Below, in pieces: positions 48,701 to 63,727 of a stretch of 64,000 nucleotides of DNA. The notes under the pieces are model-generated. The model was given only the letters and a program-made list of their open reading frames with translations, had not been told where the DNA came from and did no database searches. Positions within the stretch are counted from its first letter, which is position 1. Every line of letters starts with the position of its first letter. The stretch is from Clusia tigrina (Eukaryota > Arthropoda > Insecta > Diptera > Clusiidae), in contig OV050033.1 of the NCBI GenBank assembly GCA_920105625.2, forward strand, positions 108,213,700-108,277,699, given 5' to 3'. The translations under genes were made by a program, and so were the position numbers.

Positions 48701-50330
48701 ACGTTCCACACCTATCAAAGTTTGCAACATACAAATGCTTGTAACTTTTTACTGGAGCGTCATAAAACCTTGAAATTTTGTGACAATAAAGTACTCGAGC
48801 CTCAAACACTGATAAAACTTCAAATGGCCCTAGCTTCTATACGGTACGTCCTACACGTATCAAAGTTTCCAACATACAAATGCTTGTAACTTTTTACTGG
48901 AGCGTCATAAAACCTTGAAATTTTGTAACAATAAAGTACTCGAGCCTCTTGTCAATTTAAGCTATCGCTCAAAGCTATGCTGCCCTTGAGTCCCAAATCA
49001 AACACTGATAAAACTTCAAATGGCCCCAACTTCTACACGGTACGTCCTACATCTATCAAAGTTTGCAAGATACAAATGCTTGTAACTTTTTACTGGAGCG
49101 TCATAAAACCTTGAAATTTTTTTAACAACAAAGTACTCGAGCCTCTTGTCAATTTAAGCTATCACTCAAAGCTATGCTACCCTTGAGTCCCAAATCAAAC
49201 ACTGACAAAACTTCAAATGGCCCTAACTTCTATACGGTACGTCCTACACCTATCAATGTTTGCAACATACAAATGCTTGTAACTTTATACTGGAGCGTCA
49301 TAAGACCTTGAAATTTTGTAACAATAAAGTACTCGAGCCTCTTGTCAATTTAAGCTATCGCTCCAAGCTATGCTACCCTTGAGTCCCAAATCAAACACAG
49401 ATAAAACTTCAAATGGCACTAACTTCTATACGGTACGTCCCACACCTATCAAAGTTTGCAACATACAAATGCTTGTAACTTTTTACTGGAGCGTCATAAA
49501 ACCTTGAAATTTTGTGACAATAAAGTACTCGAGGCTCAAACACTGATAAAACTTCAAATGGCCCTAGCTTCTATACGGTACGTCCTACACGTATCAAAGT
49601 TTCCAACATACAAATGCTTGTAACTTTTTACTGGAGCGTCATAACACCTTGAAATTTTGTAACAATAAAGTACTCGAGCCTCTTGTCAATTTAAGCTATC
49701 CCTCAAAGCTATGCTGCCCTTGAGTCCCAAATCAAACACTGATAAAACTTCAAATGGCCCCAACTTCTACACGGTACGTCCTACATCTATCAAAGTTTGC
49801 AAGATACAAATGCTTGTAACTTTTTACTGGAGCGTCATAAAACCTTGAAATTTTTTTAACAATAAAGTACTCGAGCCTCTTGTCAATTTAAGCTATCACT
49901 CAAAGCTATGCTACCCTTGAGTCCCAAATCAAACACTGACAAAACTTCAAATGGCCCTAACTTCTATACGGTACGTCCTACACCTATCAATGTTTGCAAC
50001 ATACAAATGCTTGTAACTTTATACTGGAGCGTCATAAGACCTTGAAATTTTGTAACAATAAAGTACTCGAGCCTCTTGTCAATTTAAGCTATCGCTCAAA
50101 ACTATGCTGCCCTTGAATCCCAAATCAAACACTGATAAAACTTCAAATGGCCCCAACTTCTATACGGTACGTCCTACACCTATCAATGTTTGCAACATAC
50201 AAATGCTTGTAACTTTATACTGGAGCGTCATAAGACCTTGAAATTTTGTAACAATAAAGTACTCGAGCCTCTTGTCAATTTAAGCTATCGCTCCAAGCTA
50301 TGCTACCCTTGAGTCCCAAATCAAATACAG
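45793..50330 (+). repeat. Tandem duplication of a 2251-bp 12-monomer unit
   Basis: Copy one is about 45793-48043 and copy two about 48044-50330. Matching private variants at exactly 2251 bp include AATGGTCCTAAC (45840 and 48091), CAAACAGTG (46212 and 48463), CACAGATTAAAC with GTACGTTCC, and TTAACAACAAAG. Adjacent, near-identical copies mean a recent unequal crossover or replication-slippage event. 2251 bp fits 10 full plus 2 short monomers (2250). Confidence 0.9.
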
Positions 50331-52989
50331 ATAAAACTTCAAATGGCACTAACTTCTATACGGTACGTCCCACACCTATCAAAGTTTGCAACATACAAAT
50401 GCTTGTAACTTTTTACTGGAGCGTCATAAAACCTTGAAATTTTGTGACAATAAAGTACTCGAGGCTCAAACACTGATAAAACTTCAAATGGCCCTAGCTT
50501 CTATACGGTACGTCCTACACGTATCAAAGTTTCCAACATACAAATGCTTGTAACTTTTTACTGGAGCGTCATAAAACCTTGAAATTTTGTAACAATAAAG
50601 TACTCGAGCCTCTTGTCAATTTAAGCTATCCCTCAAAGCTATGCTGCCCTTGAGTCCCAAATCAAACACTGATAAAACTTCAAATGGCCCCAACTTCTAC
50701 ACGGTGCGTCCTACATCTATCAAAGTTTGCAAGATACAAATGCTTGTAACTTTTTACTGGAGCGTCATAAAACCTTAAAATTTTTTTTACAATAAAGTAC
50801 TCGAGCCTCTTGTCAATTTAAGCTATCACTCAAACCTATGCTACCCTTGAGTCCCAAATCAAACACTGACAAAACTTCAAATGGCCCTAACTTCTATACG
50901 GTACGTCCTACACCTATCAATGTTTGCAACATACAAATGCTTGTAACTTTACACTGGAGCGTCATAAGACCTTGAAATTTTGTAACAATAAAGTACTCGA
51001 GCCTCTTGTCAATTTAAGCTATCGCTCAAAACTATGCTGCCCTTGAATCCCAAATCAAACACTGATAAAACTTCAAATGGCCCCAACTTCTATACGGTAC
51101 GTCCTACACCTATCAAAGTTTGCAACATACAAATGCATGTAACTTTTTACTGGAGCGTCATAAAACCTTGAAATTTTGTAACAATAAAGTACTCGAACCT
51201 CTTGTCAATTTAAGCTATCGCTCAAATCTATGCCACCCTTGAGTCCCTAATCAAACACTGACAAAACTTCAAATGGCCCTAACTTCTATACGGTACGTCC
51301 TACACCTATCAAAGTTTGCAACATACAAATGCTTGTAACTTTTTACTGGAGCGTCATAAAACCTTTAAATTTTGTAACAATAAAGTACTCGAGCCTCTTG
51401 TCTATTTAAGCTATCGATCAAAGCTATGCTGCCCTTGAGTCCCAAATCAAACACTGATAAAACTTCAAATGGCCCCAACTTCTATACGGTAAGTCCTACA
51501 CCTATCAAAGTTTGCAACATACAAATGCTTGTAACTTTTTACTGGAGCGTCATAAAACCTTGAAATTTTGTAACAATGAAGTACTCGAGCCTCTTTTCAA
51601 TTTAAGCTATCGATCAAAGCTATGCTGCCCTTGAGCCCCAAATAAAACACTGATAAAACTTCAAATGGCCCCAACTTCTACACGGTACATCCTACACCTA
51701 TCAAAGTTTGCAAGATACAAATGCTTGTAACTTTTTACTGGAGCGTCATAAAACCTTGAAATTTTTTTTAACAATAAAGTACTCGAGCCTCTTGTCAATT
51801 TAAGCTATCGCTCAAAGCTATGCTACCCTTGAGTCCCAAATCAAACACTGACAAAACTTCAAATGGCCCTAACTTCGATACGGTACGTCCTACACCTATC
51901 AAAGTTTGCAACATACAAATGCTTGTAATTTTTTACTGGAGCGTCATAAAACCTTGAAATTTTGTAACAATAAAGACTCGAGCCTCTTGTCAATTTAAGC
52001 TATCGCTCAAAGCTATGCTACCCTTGAGTCCCAAATCAAACACTGACAAAACTTCAAATGGCCGTAACTTCTATACGGTACGTCCTACACCTATCAAACT
52101 TTGCAACATACAAATGCTAGTAACTTTTTACTGGAGCGTCATAGAACCTTGAAATTTAGTAACAATAAAGTACTCGAGCCTCTTGTCAATTTAAGCTATC
52201 GCTCCAAGCTATGCTACCCTTGAGTCCCAAATCAAACACAGATAAAACTTCAAATGGCACAAACTTCTATACGGTACGTCCTACACCTATCAAAGTTTGC
52301 AACATACAAATGCTTGTAACTTTTTACTGGAGCGTCATAAAACCTTGAAATTTTGTGACAATAAAGTACTCGAGCCTCAAACACTGATAAAACTTCAATT
52401 GGCCCTAGCTTCTATACGGTACGTCCTACACGTATCAAAATTTCCAACATACAAATGCTTGTAACTTTTTACTGGAGCGTCATAAAACCTTGAAATTTGG
52501 TAACAATAAAGTACTCGAGCCTCTTGTCAATTTAAGCTATCGCTCAAAGCTATGCTGCCCTTGAGTCCCAAATCAAACACTGATAAAACTTCAAATGGCC
52601 CCAACTTCTACACGGTACGTCCTACATCTATCAAAGTTTGCAAGATACAAATGCTTGTAACTTTTTACTGGAGCGTCATAAAACCTTGAAATTTTTTTAA
52701 CAATAAAGTACTCGAGCCTCTTGTCAATTTAAGCTATCACTCAAAGCTATTCTACCCTTGAGTCCCAAATCAAACACTGACAAAACTTCAAATGGCCCTA
52801 ACTTCTATACGGTACGTCCTACACCTATCAATGTTTGCAACATACAAATGCTTGTAACTTTATACTGGAGCGTCATAAGACCTTGAAATTTTGTAACAAT
52901 AAAGTACTCGAGCCTCTTGTCAATTTAAGCTATCGCTCAAAACTATGCTGCCCTTGAATCCCAAATCAAACACTGATAAAACTTCAAAT

Positions 52990-55900
52990 GGCCGCAACTT
53001 CTATACGGTACGTCCTACACCTATCAAAGTTTCCAACATACAAATGCTTGTAACTTTTTACTGGAGCTCCATAAAACCTTGAAATTTTGTAACAATAAAG
53101 TACTCGAGCCTCTTGTCAATTTAAGCTATCGCTCTAAGCTATGCTGCCCTTGAGTCCCAAATAAAACACTGATAAAACTTCAAATGGCCCCAACTTCTAC
53201 ACGGTACATCCTACACCTATCAAAGTTTGCAAGATACAAATACTTGTAACTTTTTACTGGAGCGTCATAAAACCTTGAAATTTGTTTAACAATAAAGTAC
53301 TCGAGCCTCTTGTCAATTTAAGCTATCGCTCAAAGCTATGCTACCCTTGAGTCCCAAATCAAACACTGACAAAACTTCAAATGGTCCTAACTTCGATACG
53401 GTACGTCCTACACCTATCAATGTTTGCAACATACAAATGCTTGTAACTTTATACTGGAGCGTCATAAGACCTTGAAATTTTGTAACAATAAAGTACTCGA
53501 GCCTCTTGTCAATTTAAGCTATCGCTCAAAGCTATGCCAACCTTGAGTACCTAATCAAACACTGACAAATCTTCAAATGGCCCTAACTTCTATACGGTAC
53601 GTCCTACACCTATCAAAGTTTGCAACATACAAATGCTTGTAACTTTTTACTGGAGCGTCACAAAACCTTTAAATTTTGTAACAATAAAGTTCTCGAGCCT
53701 CTTGTCTATTTAAGCTATCGCTCAAAGCTATGCTGCCCTTGAGTCCCAAATCAAACACTGATAAAACTTCAAATGGCACTAACTTCTATACGGTACGTCC
53801 CACACCTATCAAAATTTGCAACATACAAATGCTTGTAACTTTTTACTGGAGCGTCATAAAACCTGGAAATTTTGTGACAATAAAGTACTCGAGCCTCAAA
53901 CACTGATAAAACTTCAAATGGCCCTAGCTTCTATACGGTACGTCCTACACGTATCAAAGTTTCCAACATACAAATGCTTGTAACTTTTTACTGGAGCGTC
54001 ATAAAACCTTGAAATTTTGTAACAATAAAGTACTCGAGCCTCTTGTCAATTTAAGCTATCGCTCAAAGCTATGCTGCCCTTGAGTCCCAAATCAAACACT
54101 GATAAAACTTCAAATGGCCCCAACTTCTACACGGTACGTCCTACATCTATCAAAGTTTGCAAGATACAAATGCTTGTAACTTTTTACTGGAGCGTCATAA
54201 AACCTTGAAATTTTTTTAACAATAAAGTACTCGAGCCTCTTGTCAATTTAAGCTATCACTCAAAGCTATGCTACCCTTGAGTCCCAAATCAAACACTGAC
54301 AAAACTTCAAATGGCCCTAACTTCTATACGGTACGTCCTACACCTATCAATGTTTGCAACATACAAATGCTTGTAACTTTATACTGGAGCGTCATAAGAC
54401 CTTGAAATTTTGTAACAATAAAGTACTCGAGCCTCTTGTCAATTTAAGCTATCGCTCCAAGCTATGCTACCCTTGAGTCCCAAATCAAACACAGATAAAA
54501 CTTCAAATGGCACTAACTTCTATACGGTACGTCCCACACCTATCAAAGTTTGCAACATACAAATGCTTGTAACTTTTTACTGGAGCGTCATAAAACCTTG
54601 AAATTTTGTGACAATAAAGTACTCGAGGCTCAAACACTGATAAAACTTCAAATGGCCCTAGCTTCTATACGGTACGTCCTACACGTATCAAAGTTTCCAA
54701 CATACAAATGCTTGTAACTTTTTACTGGAGCGTCATAAAACCTTGAAATTTTGTAACAATAACGTACTCGAGCCTCTTGTCAATTTAAGCTATCCCTCAA
54801 AGCTATGCTGCCCTTGAGTCCCAAATCAAACACTGATAAAACTTCAAATGGCCCCAACTTCTACACGGTACGTCCTACATCTATCAAAGTTTGCAAGATA
54901 CAAATGCTTGTAACTTTTTACTGGAGCGTCATAAAACCTTGAAATTTTTTTAACAATAAAGTACTCGAGCCTCTTGTCAATTTAAGCTATCACTCAAAGC
55001 TATGCTACCCTTGAGTCCCAAATCAAACACTGACAAAACTTCAAATGGCCCTAACTTCTATACGGTACGTCCTACACCTATCAATGTTTGCAACATACAA
55101 ATGCTTGTAACTTTATACTGGAGCGTCATAAGACCTTGAAATTTTTTTAACAATAAAGTACTCGAGCCTCTTGTCAATTTAAGCTATCGCTCAAAACTAT
55201 GCTGCCCTTGAATCCCAAATCAAACACTGATAAAACTTCAAATGGCCGCAACTTCTATACGGTACGTCCTACACCTATCAAAGTTTCCAACATACAAATG
55301 CTTGTAACTTTTTACTGGAGCTCCATAAAACCTTGAAATTTTGTAACAATAAAGTACTCGAGCCTCTTGTCAATTTAAGCTATCGCTCTAAGCTATGCTG
55401 CCCTTGAGTCCCAAATAAAACACTGATAAAACTTCAAATGGCCCCAACTTCTACACGGTACATCCTACACCTATCAAAGTTTGCAAGATACAAATGCTTG
55501 TAACTTTTTACTGGAGCGTCATAAAACCTTGAAATTTGTTTAACAATAAAGTACTCGAGCCTCTTGTCAATTTAAGCTATCGCTCAAAGCTATGCTACCC
55601 TTGAGTCCCAAATCAAACACTGACAAAACTTCAAATGGTCCTAACTTCGATACGGTACGTCCTACACCTATCAATGTTTGCAACATACAAATGCTTGTAA
55701 CTTTATACTGGAGCGTCATAAGACCTTGAAATTTTGTAACAATAAAGTACTCGAGCCTCTTGTCAATTTAAGCTATCGCTCAAAGCTATGCCAACCTTGA
55801 GTACCTAATCAAACACTGACAAATCTTCAAATGGCCCTAACTTCTATACGGTACGTCCTACACCTATCAAAGTTTGCAACATACAAATGCTTGTAACTTT

Positions 55901-57390
55901 TTACTGGAGCGTCACAAAACCTTTAAATTTTGTAACAATAAAGTTCTCGAGCCTCTTGTCTATTTAAGCTATCGCTCAAAGCTATGCTGCCCTTGAGTCC
56001 CAAATCAAACACTGATAAAACTTCAAATGGCACTAACTTCTATACGGTACGTCCCACACCTATCAAAGTTTGCAACATACAAATGCTTGTAACTTTTTAC
56101 TGGAGCGTCATAAAACCTGGAAATTTTGTGACAATAAAGTACTCGAGCCTCAAACACTGATAAAACTTCAAATGGCCCTAGCTTCTATACGGTACGTCCT
56201 ACACGTATCAAAGTTTCCAACACACAAATGCTTGTAACTTTTTACTGGAGCGTCATAAAACCTTGAAATTTTGTAACAATAAAGTACTCGAGCCTCTTGT
56301 CAATTTAAGCTATCGCTCAAAGCTATGCTGCCCTTGAGTCCCAAATCAAACACTGATAAAACTTCAAATGGCCCCAACTTCTACACGGTACGTCCTACAT
56401 CTATCAAAGTTTGCAAGATACAAATGCTTGTAACTTTTTACTGGAGCGTCATAAAACCTTGAAATTTTTTTAACAATAAAGTACTCGAGCCTCTTGTCAA
56501 TTTAAGCTATCACTCAAAGCTATGCTACCCTTGAGTCCCAAATCAAACACTGACAAAACTTCAAATGGCCCTAACTTCTATACGGTACGTCCTACACCTA
56601 TCAATGTTTGCAACATACAAATGCTTGTAACTTTATACTGGAGCGTCATAAGACCTTGAAATTTTGTAACAATAAAGTACTCGAGCCTCTTGTCAATTTA
56701 AGCTATCGCTCCAAGCTATGCTACCCTTGAGTCCCAAATCAAACACAGATAAAACTTCAAATGGCACTAACTTCTATACGGTACGTCCCACACCTATCAA
56801 AGTTTGCAACATACAAATGCTTGTAACTTTTTACTGGAGCGTCATAAAACCTTGAAATTTTGTGACAATAAAGTACTCGAGGCTCAAACACTGATAAAAC
56901 TTCAAATGGCCCTAGCTTCTATACGGTACGTCCTACACGTATCAAAGTTTCCAACATACAAATGCTTGTAACTTTTTACTGGAGCGTCATAAAACCTTGA
57001 AATTTTGTAACAATAACGTACTCGAGCCTCTTGTCAATTTAAGCTATCCCTCAAAGCTATGCTGCCCTTGAGTCCCAAATCAAACACTGATAAAACTTCA
57101 AATGGCCCCAACTTCTACACGGTACGTCCTACATCTATCAAAGTTTGCAAGATACAAATGCTTGTAACTTTTTACTGGAGCGTCATAAAACCTTCAAATT
57201 TTTTTAACAATAAAGTACTCGAGCCTCTTGTCAATTTAAGCTATCACTCAAAGCTATGCTACCCTTGAGTCCCAAATCAAACACTGACAAAACTTCAAAT
57301 GGCCCTAACTTCTATACAGTACGTCCTACACCTATCAATGTTTGCAACATACAAATGCTTGTAACTTTATACTGGAGCGTCATAAGACCT
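52990..57390 (+). repeat. Tandem duplication of a 2254-bp 12-monomer unit
   Basis: Copies about 52990-55243 and 55244-57390. GGCCGCAAC is at 52990 and 55244, AACCTGGAAATTTTG at 53860 and 56114, and AATAACGTAC at 54760 and 57014, all at offset 2254. The copies diverge after about 55141/57395 (T7 tract versus TTTTG). The block arrangement closely resembles the 2251-bp unit at 45.8-50.3 kb, so both derive from one ancestral 12-monomer unit. Confidence 0.9.
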
Positions 57391-59982
57391 TGAAATTTTG
57401 TAACAATAAAGTACTCGAGCCTCTTGTCAATTTAAGCTATCGCTCAAAACTATGCTGCCCTTGAATCCCAAATCAAACACTGATAAAACTTCAAATGGCC
57501 CCAACTTCTATACGGTACGTCCTACACCTATCAAAGTTTGCAACATACAAATGCTTGTAACTTTTTACTGGAGCGTCATAAAACCTTGAAATTTTGTAAC
57601 AATAAAGTACTCGAACCTCTTGTCAATTTAAGCTATCGCTCAAATCTATGCCACCCTTGAGTCCCTAATCAAACACTGACAAAACTTCAAATGGCCCTAA
57701 CTTCTATACGGTACGTCCTACACCTATCAAAGTTTGCAACATACAAATGCTTGTAACTTTTTACTGGAGCGTCATAAAACCTTTAAATTTTGTAACAATA
57801 AAGTACTCGAGCCTCTTGTCTATTTAAGCTATCGATCAAAGCTATGCTGCCCTTGAGTCCCAAATCAAACACTGATAAAACTTCAAATGGCCCCAACTTC
57901 TATACGGTAAGTCCTACACCTATCAAAGTTTGCAACATACAAATGCTTGTAACTTTTTACTGGAGCGTCATAAAACCTTGAAATTTTGTAACAATAAAGT
58001 ACTCGAGCCTCTTTTCAATTTAAGCTATCGCTCAAAGCTATGCTGCCCTTGAGTCCCAAATAAAACACTGATAAAACTTCAAATGGCCCCAACTTCTACA
58101 CGGTACATCCTACACCTATCAAAGTTTGCAAGATACAAATGCTTGTAACTTTTTACTGGAGCGTCATAAAACCTTGAAATTTTTTTAACAATAAAGTACT
58201 CGAGCCTCTTGTCAATTTAAGCTATCGCTCAAAGCTATGCTACCCTTGAGTCCCAAATCAAACACTGACAAAACTTCAAATGGCCCTAACTTCGATACGG
58301 TACGTCCTACACCTATCAAAGTTTGCAACATACAAATGCTTGTAATTTTTTACTGGAGCGTCATAAAACCTTGAAATTTTGTAACAATAAAGACTCGAGC
58401 CTCTTGTCAATTTAAGCTATCGCTCAAAGCTATGCTACCCTTGAGTCCCAAATCAAACACTGACAAAACTTCAAATGGCCGTAACTTCTATACGGTACGT
58501 CCTACACCTATCAAACTTTGCAACATACAAATGCTAGTAACTTTTTACTGGAGCGTCATAGAACCTGGAAATTTAGTAACAATAAAGTACTCGAGCCTCT
58601 TGTCAATTTAAGCTATCGCTCCAAGCTATGCTACCCTTGAGTCCCAAATCAAACACAGATAAAACTTCAAATGGCACAAACTTCTATACGGTACGTCCTA
58701 CACCTATCAAAGTTTGCAACATACAAATGCTTGTAACTTTTTACTGGAGCGTCATAAAACCTTGAAATTTTGTGACAATAAAGTACTCGAGCCTCAAACA
58801 CTGATAAAACTTCAATTGGCCCTAGCTTCTATACGGTACGTCCTACACGTATCAAAATTTCCAACATACAAATGCTTGTAACTTTTTACTGGAGCGTCAT
58901 AAAACCTTGAAATTTTGTAACAATAAAGTACTCGAGCCTCTTGTCAATTTAAGCTATCGCTTAAAGCTATGCTGCCCTTGAGTCCCAAATCAAACACTGA
59001 TAAAACTTCAAATGGCCCCAACTTCTTCACGGTACGTCCTACATCTATCAAAGTTTGCAAGATACAAATGCTTGTAACTTTTTACTGGAGCGTCATAAAA
59101 CCTTGAAATTTTTTTAACAATAAAGTACTCGAGCCTCTTGTCAATTTAAGCTATCACTCAAAGCTATTCTACCCTTGAGTCCCAAATCAAACACTGACAA
59201 AACTTCAAATGGCCCTAACTTCTATATGGTACGTCCTACACCTATCAATGTTTGCAACATACAAATGCTTGTAACTTTATACTGGAGCGTCATAAGACCT
59301 TGAAATTTTGTAACAATAAAGTACTCGAGCCTCTTGTCAATTTAAGCTATCGCTCAAAACTATGCTGCCCTTGAATCCCAAATCAAACACTGATAAAACT
59401 TCAAATGGCCGCAACTTCTATACGGTACGTCCTACACCTATCACAGTTTGCAACATACAAATGCTTTTAACTTTTTACTGGAGCGTCATAAAACCTTGAA
59501 ATTTTGTAACAATAAAGTACTCGAACCTCTTGTCATTTTAAGCTATCGCTCAAATCTATGCCACCCTTGAGTCCCTAATCAAACACTGACAAAACTTCAA
59601 ATGGCCCTAACTTCTATACGGTAAGTCCTACACCTATCAAAGTTTGCAACATACAAATGCTTGTAACTTTTTACTGGAGCGTCATAAAACCTTGAAATTT
59701 TGTAACAATAAAGTACTCGAGCCTCTTTTCAATTTAAGCCATCACTCAAAGCTATGCTGCCCTTGAGTCCCAAATCAAACACTGATAAAACTTCAAATGG
59801 CCCCAACCTCTACACGGTTTGCAACATACAAATGCTTGTATCTTTTTACTGGAGCGTCATAAAACCTTTTAATTTTGTAACAATAAAGTACTCGAGCCTC
59901 TTGTCTTTTTAAGCTATCGCTCAAAGCTATGCTGCCCTTGAGTCCCAAATCAAACACTGATAAAACTTCAAATGTCCCCAAC

Positions 59983-59995
59983 TTCTATACGGTAA
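59983..59995 (+). other. Empty-site paralogue of the LINE target
   Basis: TTCTATACGGTAA lies here once, preceded by AAATGTCCCCAAC and followed by GTCCTAAACC. Both flanks carry the same uncommon variants (ATGTCC for ATGGCC, CCTAAACC for CCTACACC) that border the LINE on its left and right sides. This is therefore a satellite copy of the pre-insertion sequence. Confidence 0.88.
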
Positions 59996-62900
59996 GTCCT
60001 AAACCTATCAAAGTTTGCAACATACAAATGCTTGTAACTTTTTACTGGATCGTCATAAAACCTTGAAATTTTGTAACAATAAAGTACTCGAGCCTCAAAC
60101 ACTGATAAAACTCCAAATGGCCCTAGCTTCTATACGGTACGTCCTACACCTATCAAAGTTTCCAACATACAAATGCTTGTAACTTTTTACTGGAGCGTCA
60201 TAAAACCTTGAAATTTTGTAACAATAAAGTACTCGAGCCTCGTGTCAATTTAAGCTATCGCTCAAAGCTATGCTGCCCTTGAGTCCCAAATCAAACACTG
60301 ATAAATCTTCAAATGGCCCCAACTTCTACACGGTACGTACTACACTATCAAAGTTTGCAAGATACAAATGCTTGTAACTTTTTACTGGAGCGTCATAAAC
60401 CTTGAAATTTTTTTAACAATAAAGTACTCGAGCCTCTTGTCAATTTAAGCTATCGCTCAAAGCTATGCTACCCTTGAGTCCCAAATCAAATACTGACAAA
60501 ACTTCAAATGGCCCTAACTTCTATACGGTGCATCCTACACCTATGAAAGTTTGCAACATACGAATGCTTGTAACTTTTTACTGGAGTGTCATAAAACCTT
60601 CAAATTTTGTAACAATAAAGTACTCGAGCCCCTTGTCAATTTAAGCTATCGCTCAAAGCTATGCTACCCTTGAGTCCCAAATCAAACACTGATAAAACTT
60701 CAAATGGCCCTAGCTTCTATACGGTACGTCCTACACCTATCAAAGTTTCCAACATACAAATGCTTGTAACTTTTTACTGGAGCGTCATAAAACCTTGAAA
60801 TTTTGTAACAATAAAGTACTCGAGCCTCTTGTCAATTTAAGCTATCGCTCAAAGCTATGCTACCCTTGAGTCCCAAATCAAACACTGACAAAACTTCAAA
60901 TGGCCCTAACTTCTATACGGTACGTCCTACACCTATCAATGATTGCAACATACAAATGCTTGTAACTTTTTACTGGAGCGTCATAAAACTTTGAAATTTT
61001 GTAACAATAAAGTACTCGAGCCTCAAACACTGATAAAACTTCAAATGGCCCTAGCTTCTATACGGTACGTCCTACACCTATCAAAGTTGCCAACATACAA
61101 ATGCTCGTAACTTTTTACTGGAGCGTCATAAAACCTTGAAATTTTGTAACAATAAAGTACTCGAGCATCTTGTCAATTTAAGCTATCGCTCAAGGCTATG
61201 CTACCCTTGAGTCCCAAATCAAACACTGACAAAACTTCAAATGGCCCTAACTTCTATACGGTGCATCCTACACCTATGAAAGTTTGCAACATACGAATGC
61301 TTGTAACTTTTTACTGGAGTGTCATAAAACCTTCAAATTTTGTAACAATAAAGTACTCGAGCCTCTTGTCAATTTAAGCTATCGCTCAAAGCTATGCTAG
61401 CCTTGAGTCCCAAATCAAACACTGATAAAACTTCAAATGGCCCTAGCTTCTATACGGTACGTCCTACACCTATCAAAGTTTCCAACATACAAATGCTTGT
61501 AACTTTTTACTGGAGCGTCATAAAACCTTGAAATTTTGTAACAATAAAGTACTCGAACCTCTTGTCAATTTAAGCTATCAAACACTGAGTCCCAAATCAA
61601 ACACTGACAAAACTTCAAATGGCCCTAGCTTCTATACGGTACGTCCTACACCTATCAAAGTTTTCAACATACAAATGCTTGTAACTTTTTACTTGAGCGT
61701 CATAAAACCTTGAAATTTTGTAACAATGAAGTACTCGAACCTCTTGTCAAATTAAGCTATCGCTCAAATCTATGCCACCCTTGAGTCCCTAATCAAACAC
61801 TGACAAAACTTCAAATGGCCGCAACTTCTATACGGTACGTCCTACACCTATCACAGTTTGCAACATACAAATGCTTGTAACTTTTTACTGGAGCGTCATA
61901 AAACCTTGAAATTTTTTTAACAATAAAGTACTCGAGCCTCTTGTCAATTTAAGCTATCGCTCAAAGCTATGCTACCCTTGAGTCCCAAATCAAACACTGA
62001 CAAAACTTCAAATGGCCCTAACTTCGATACGGTACGTCCTACACCTATCAAAGTTTGCAACATACAAATGCTTGTAATTTTTTACTGGAGCGTCATAAAA
62101 CCTTGAAATTTTGTAACAATAAAGACTCGAGCCTCTTGTCAATTTAAGCTATCGCTCAAAGCTATGCTACCCTTGAGTCCCAAATCAAACACTGACAAAA
62201 CTTCAAATGGCCGTAACTTCTATACGGTACGTCCTACACCTATCAAACTTTGCAACATACAAATGCTAGTAACTTTTTACTGGAGCGTCATAGAACCTGG
62301 AAATTTAGTAACAATAAAGTACTCGAGCCTCTTGTCAATTTAAGCTATCGCTCCAAGCTATGCTACCCTTGAGTCCCAAATCAAACACAGATAAAACTTC
62401 AAATGGCACAAACTTCTATACGGTACGTCCTACACCTATCAAAGTTTGCAACATACAAATGCTTGTAACTTTTTACTGGAGCGTCATAAAACCTTGAAAT
62501 TTTGTGACAATAAAGTACTCGAGCCTCAAACACTGATAAAACTTCAATTGGCCCTAGCTTCTATACGGTACGTCCTACACGTATCAAAATTTCCAACATA
62601 CAAATGCTTGTAACTTTTTACTGGAGCGTCATAAAACCTTGAAATTTTGTAACAATAAAGTACTCGAGCCTCTTGTCAATTTAAGCTATCGCTCAAAGCT
62701 ATGCTGCCCTTGAGTCCCAAATCAAACACTGATAAAACTTCAAATGGCCCCAACTTCTTCACGGTACGTCCTACATCTATCAAAGTTTGCAAGATACAAA
62801 TGCTTGTAACTTTTTACTGGAGCGTCATAAAACCTTGAAATTTTTTTAACAATAAAGTACTCGAGCCTCTTGTCAATTTAAGCTATCACTCAAAGCTATT

Positions 62901-63714
62901 CTACCCTTGAGTCCCAAATCAAACACTGACAAAACTTCAAATGGCCCTAACTTCTATATGGTACGTCCTACACCTATCAATGTTTGCAACATACAAATGC
63001 TTGTAACTTTATACTGGAGCGTCATAAGACCTTGAAATTTTGTAACAATAAAGTACTCGAGCCTCTTGTCAATTTAAGCTATCGCTCAAAACTATGCTGC
63101 CCTTGAATCCCAAATCAAACACTGATAAAACTTCAAATGGCCGCAACTTCTATACGGTACGTCCTACACCTATCACAGTTTGCAACATACAAATGCTTTT
63201 AACTTTTTACTGGAGCGTCATAAAACCTTGAAATTTTGTAACAATAAAGTACTCGAACCTCTTGTCATTTTAAGCTATCGCTCAAATCTATGCCACCCTT
63301 GAGTCCCTAATCAAACACTGACAAAACTTCAAATGGCCCTAACTTCTATACGGTAAGTCCTACACCTATCAAAGTTTGCAACATACAAATGCTTGTAACT
63401 TTTTACTGGAGCGTCATAAAACCTTGAAATTTTGTAACAATAAAGTACTCGAGCCTCTTTTCAATTTAAGCCATCACTCAAAGCTATGCTGCCCTTGAGT
63501 CCCAAATCAAACACTGATAAAACTTCAAATGGCCCCAACCTCTACACGGTTTGCAACATACAAATGCTTGTATCTTTTTACTGGAGCGTCATAAAACCTT
63601 TTAATTTTGTAACAATAAAGTACTCGAGCCTCTTGTCTTTTTAAGCTATCGCTCAAAGCTATGCTGCCCTTGAGTCCCAAATCAAACACTGATAAAACTT
63701 CAAATGTCCCCAAC

Positions 63715-63727
63715 TTCTATACGGTAA
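63715..63727 (+). other. Second empty-site paralogue of the LINE target
   Basis: This is the same context as 59983-59995, exactly 3732 bp downstream in the second copy of the tandem unit, again with ATGTCC before and CCTAAACC after a single TTCTATACGGTAA. Confidence 0.88.
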
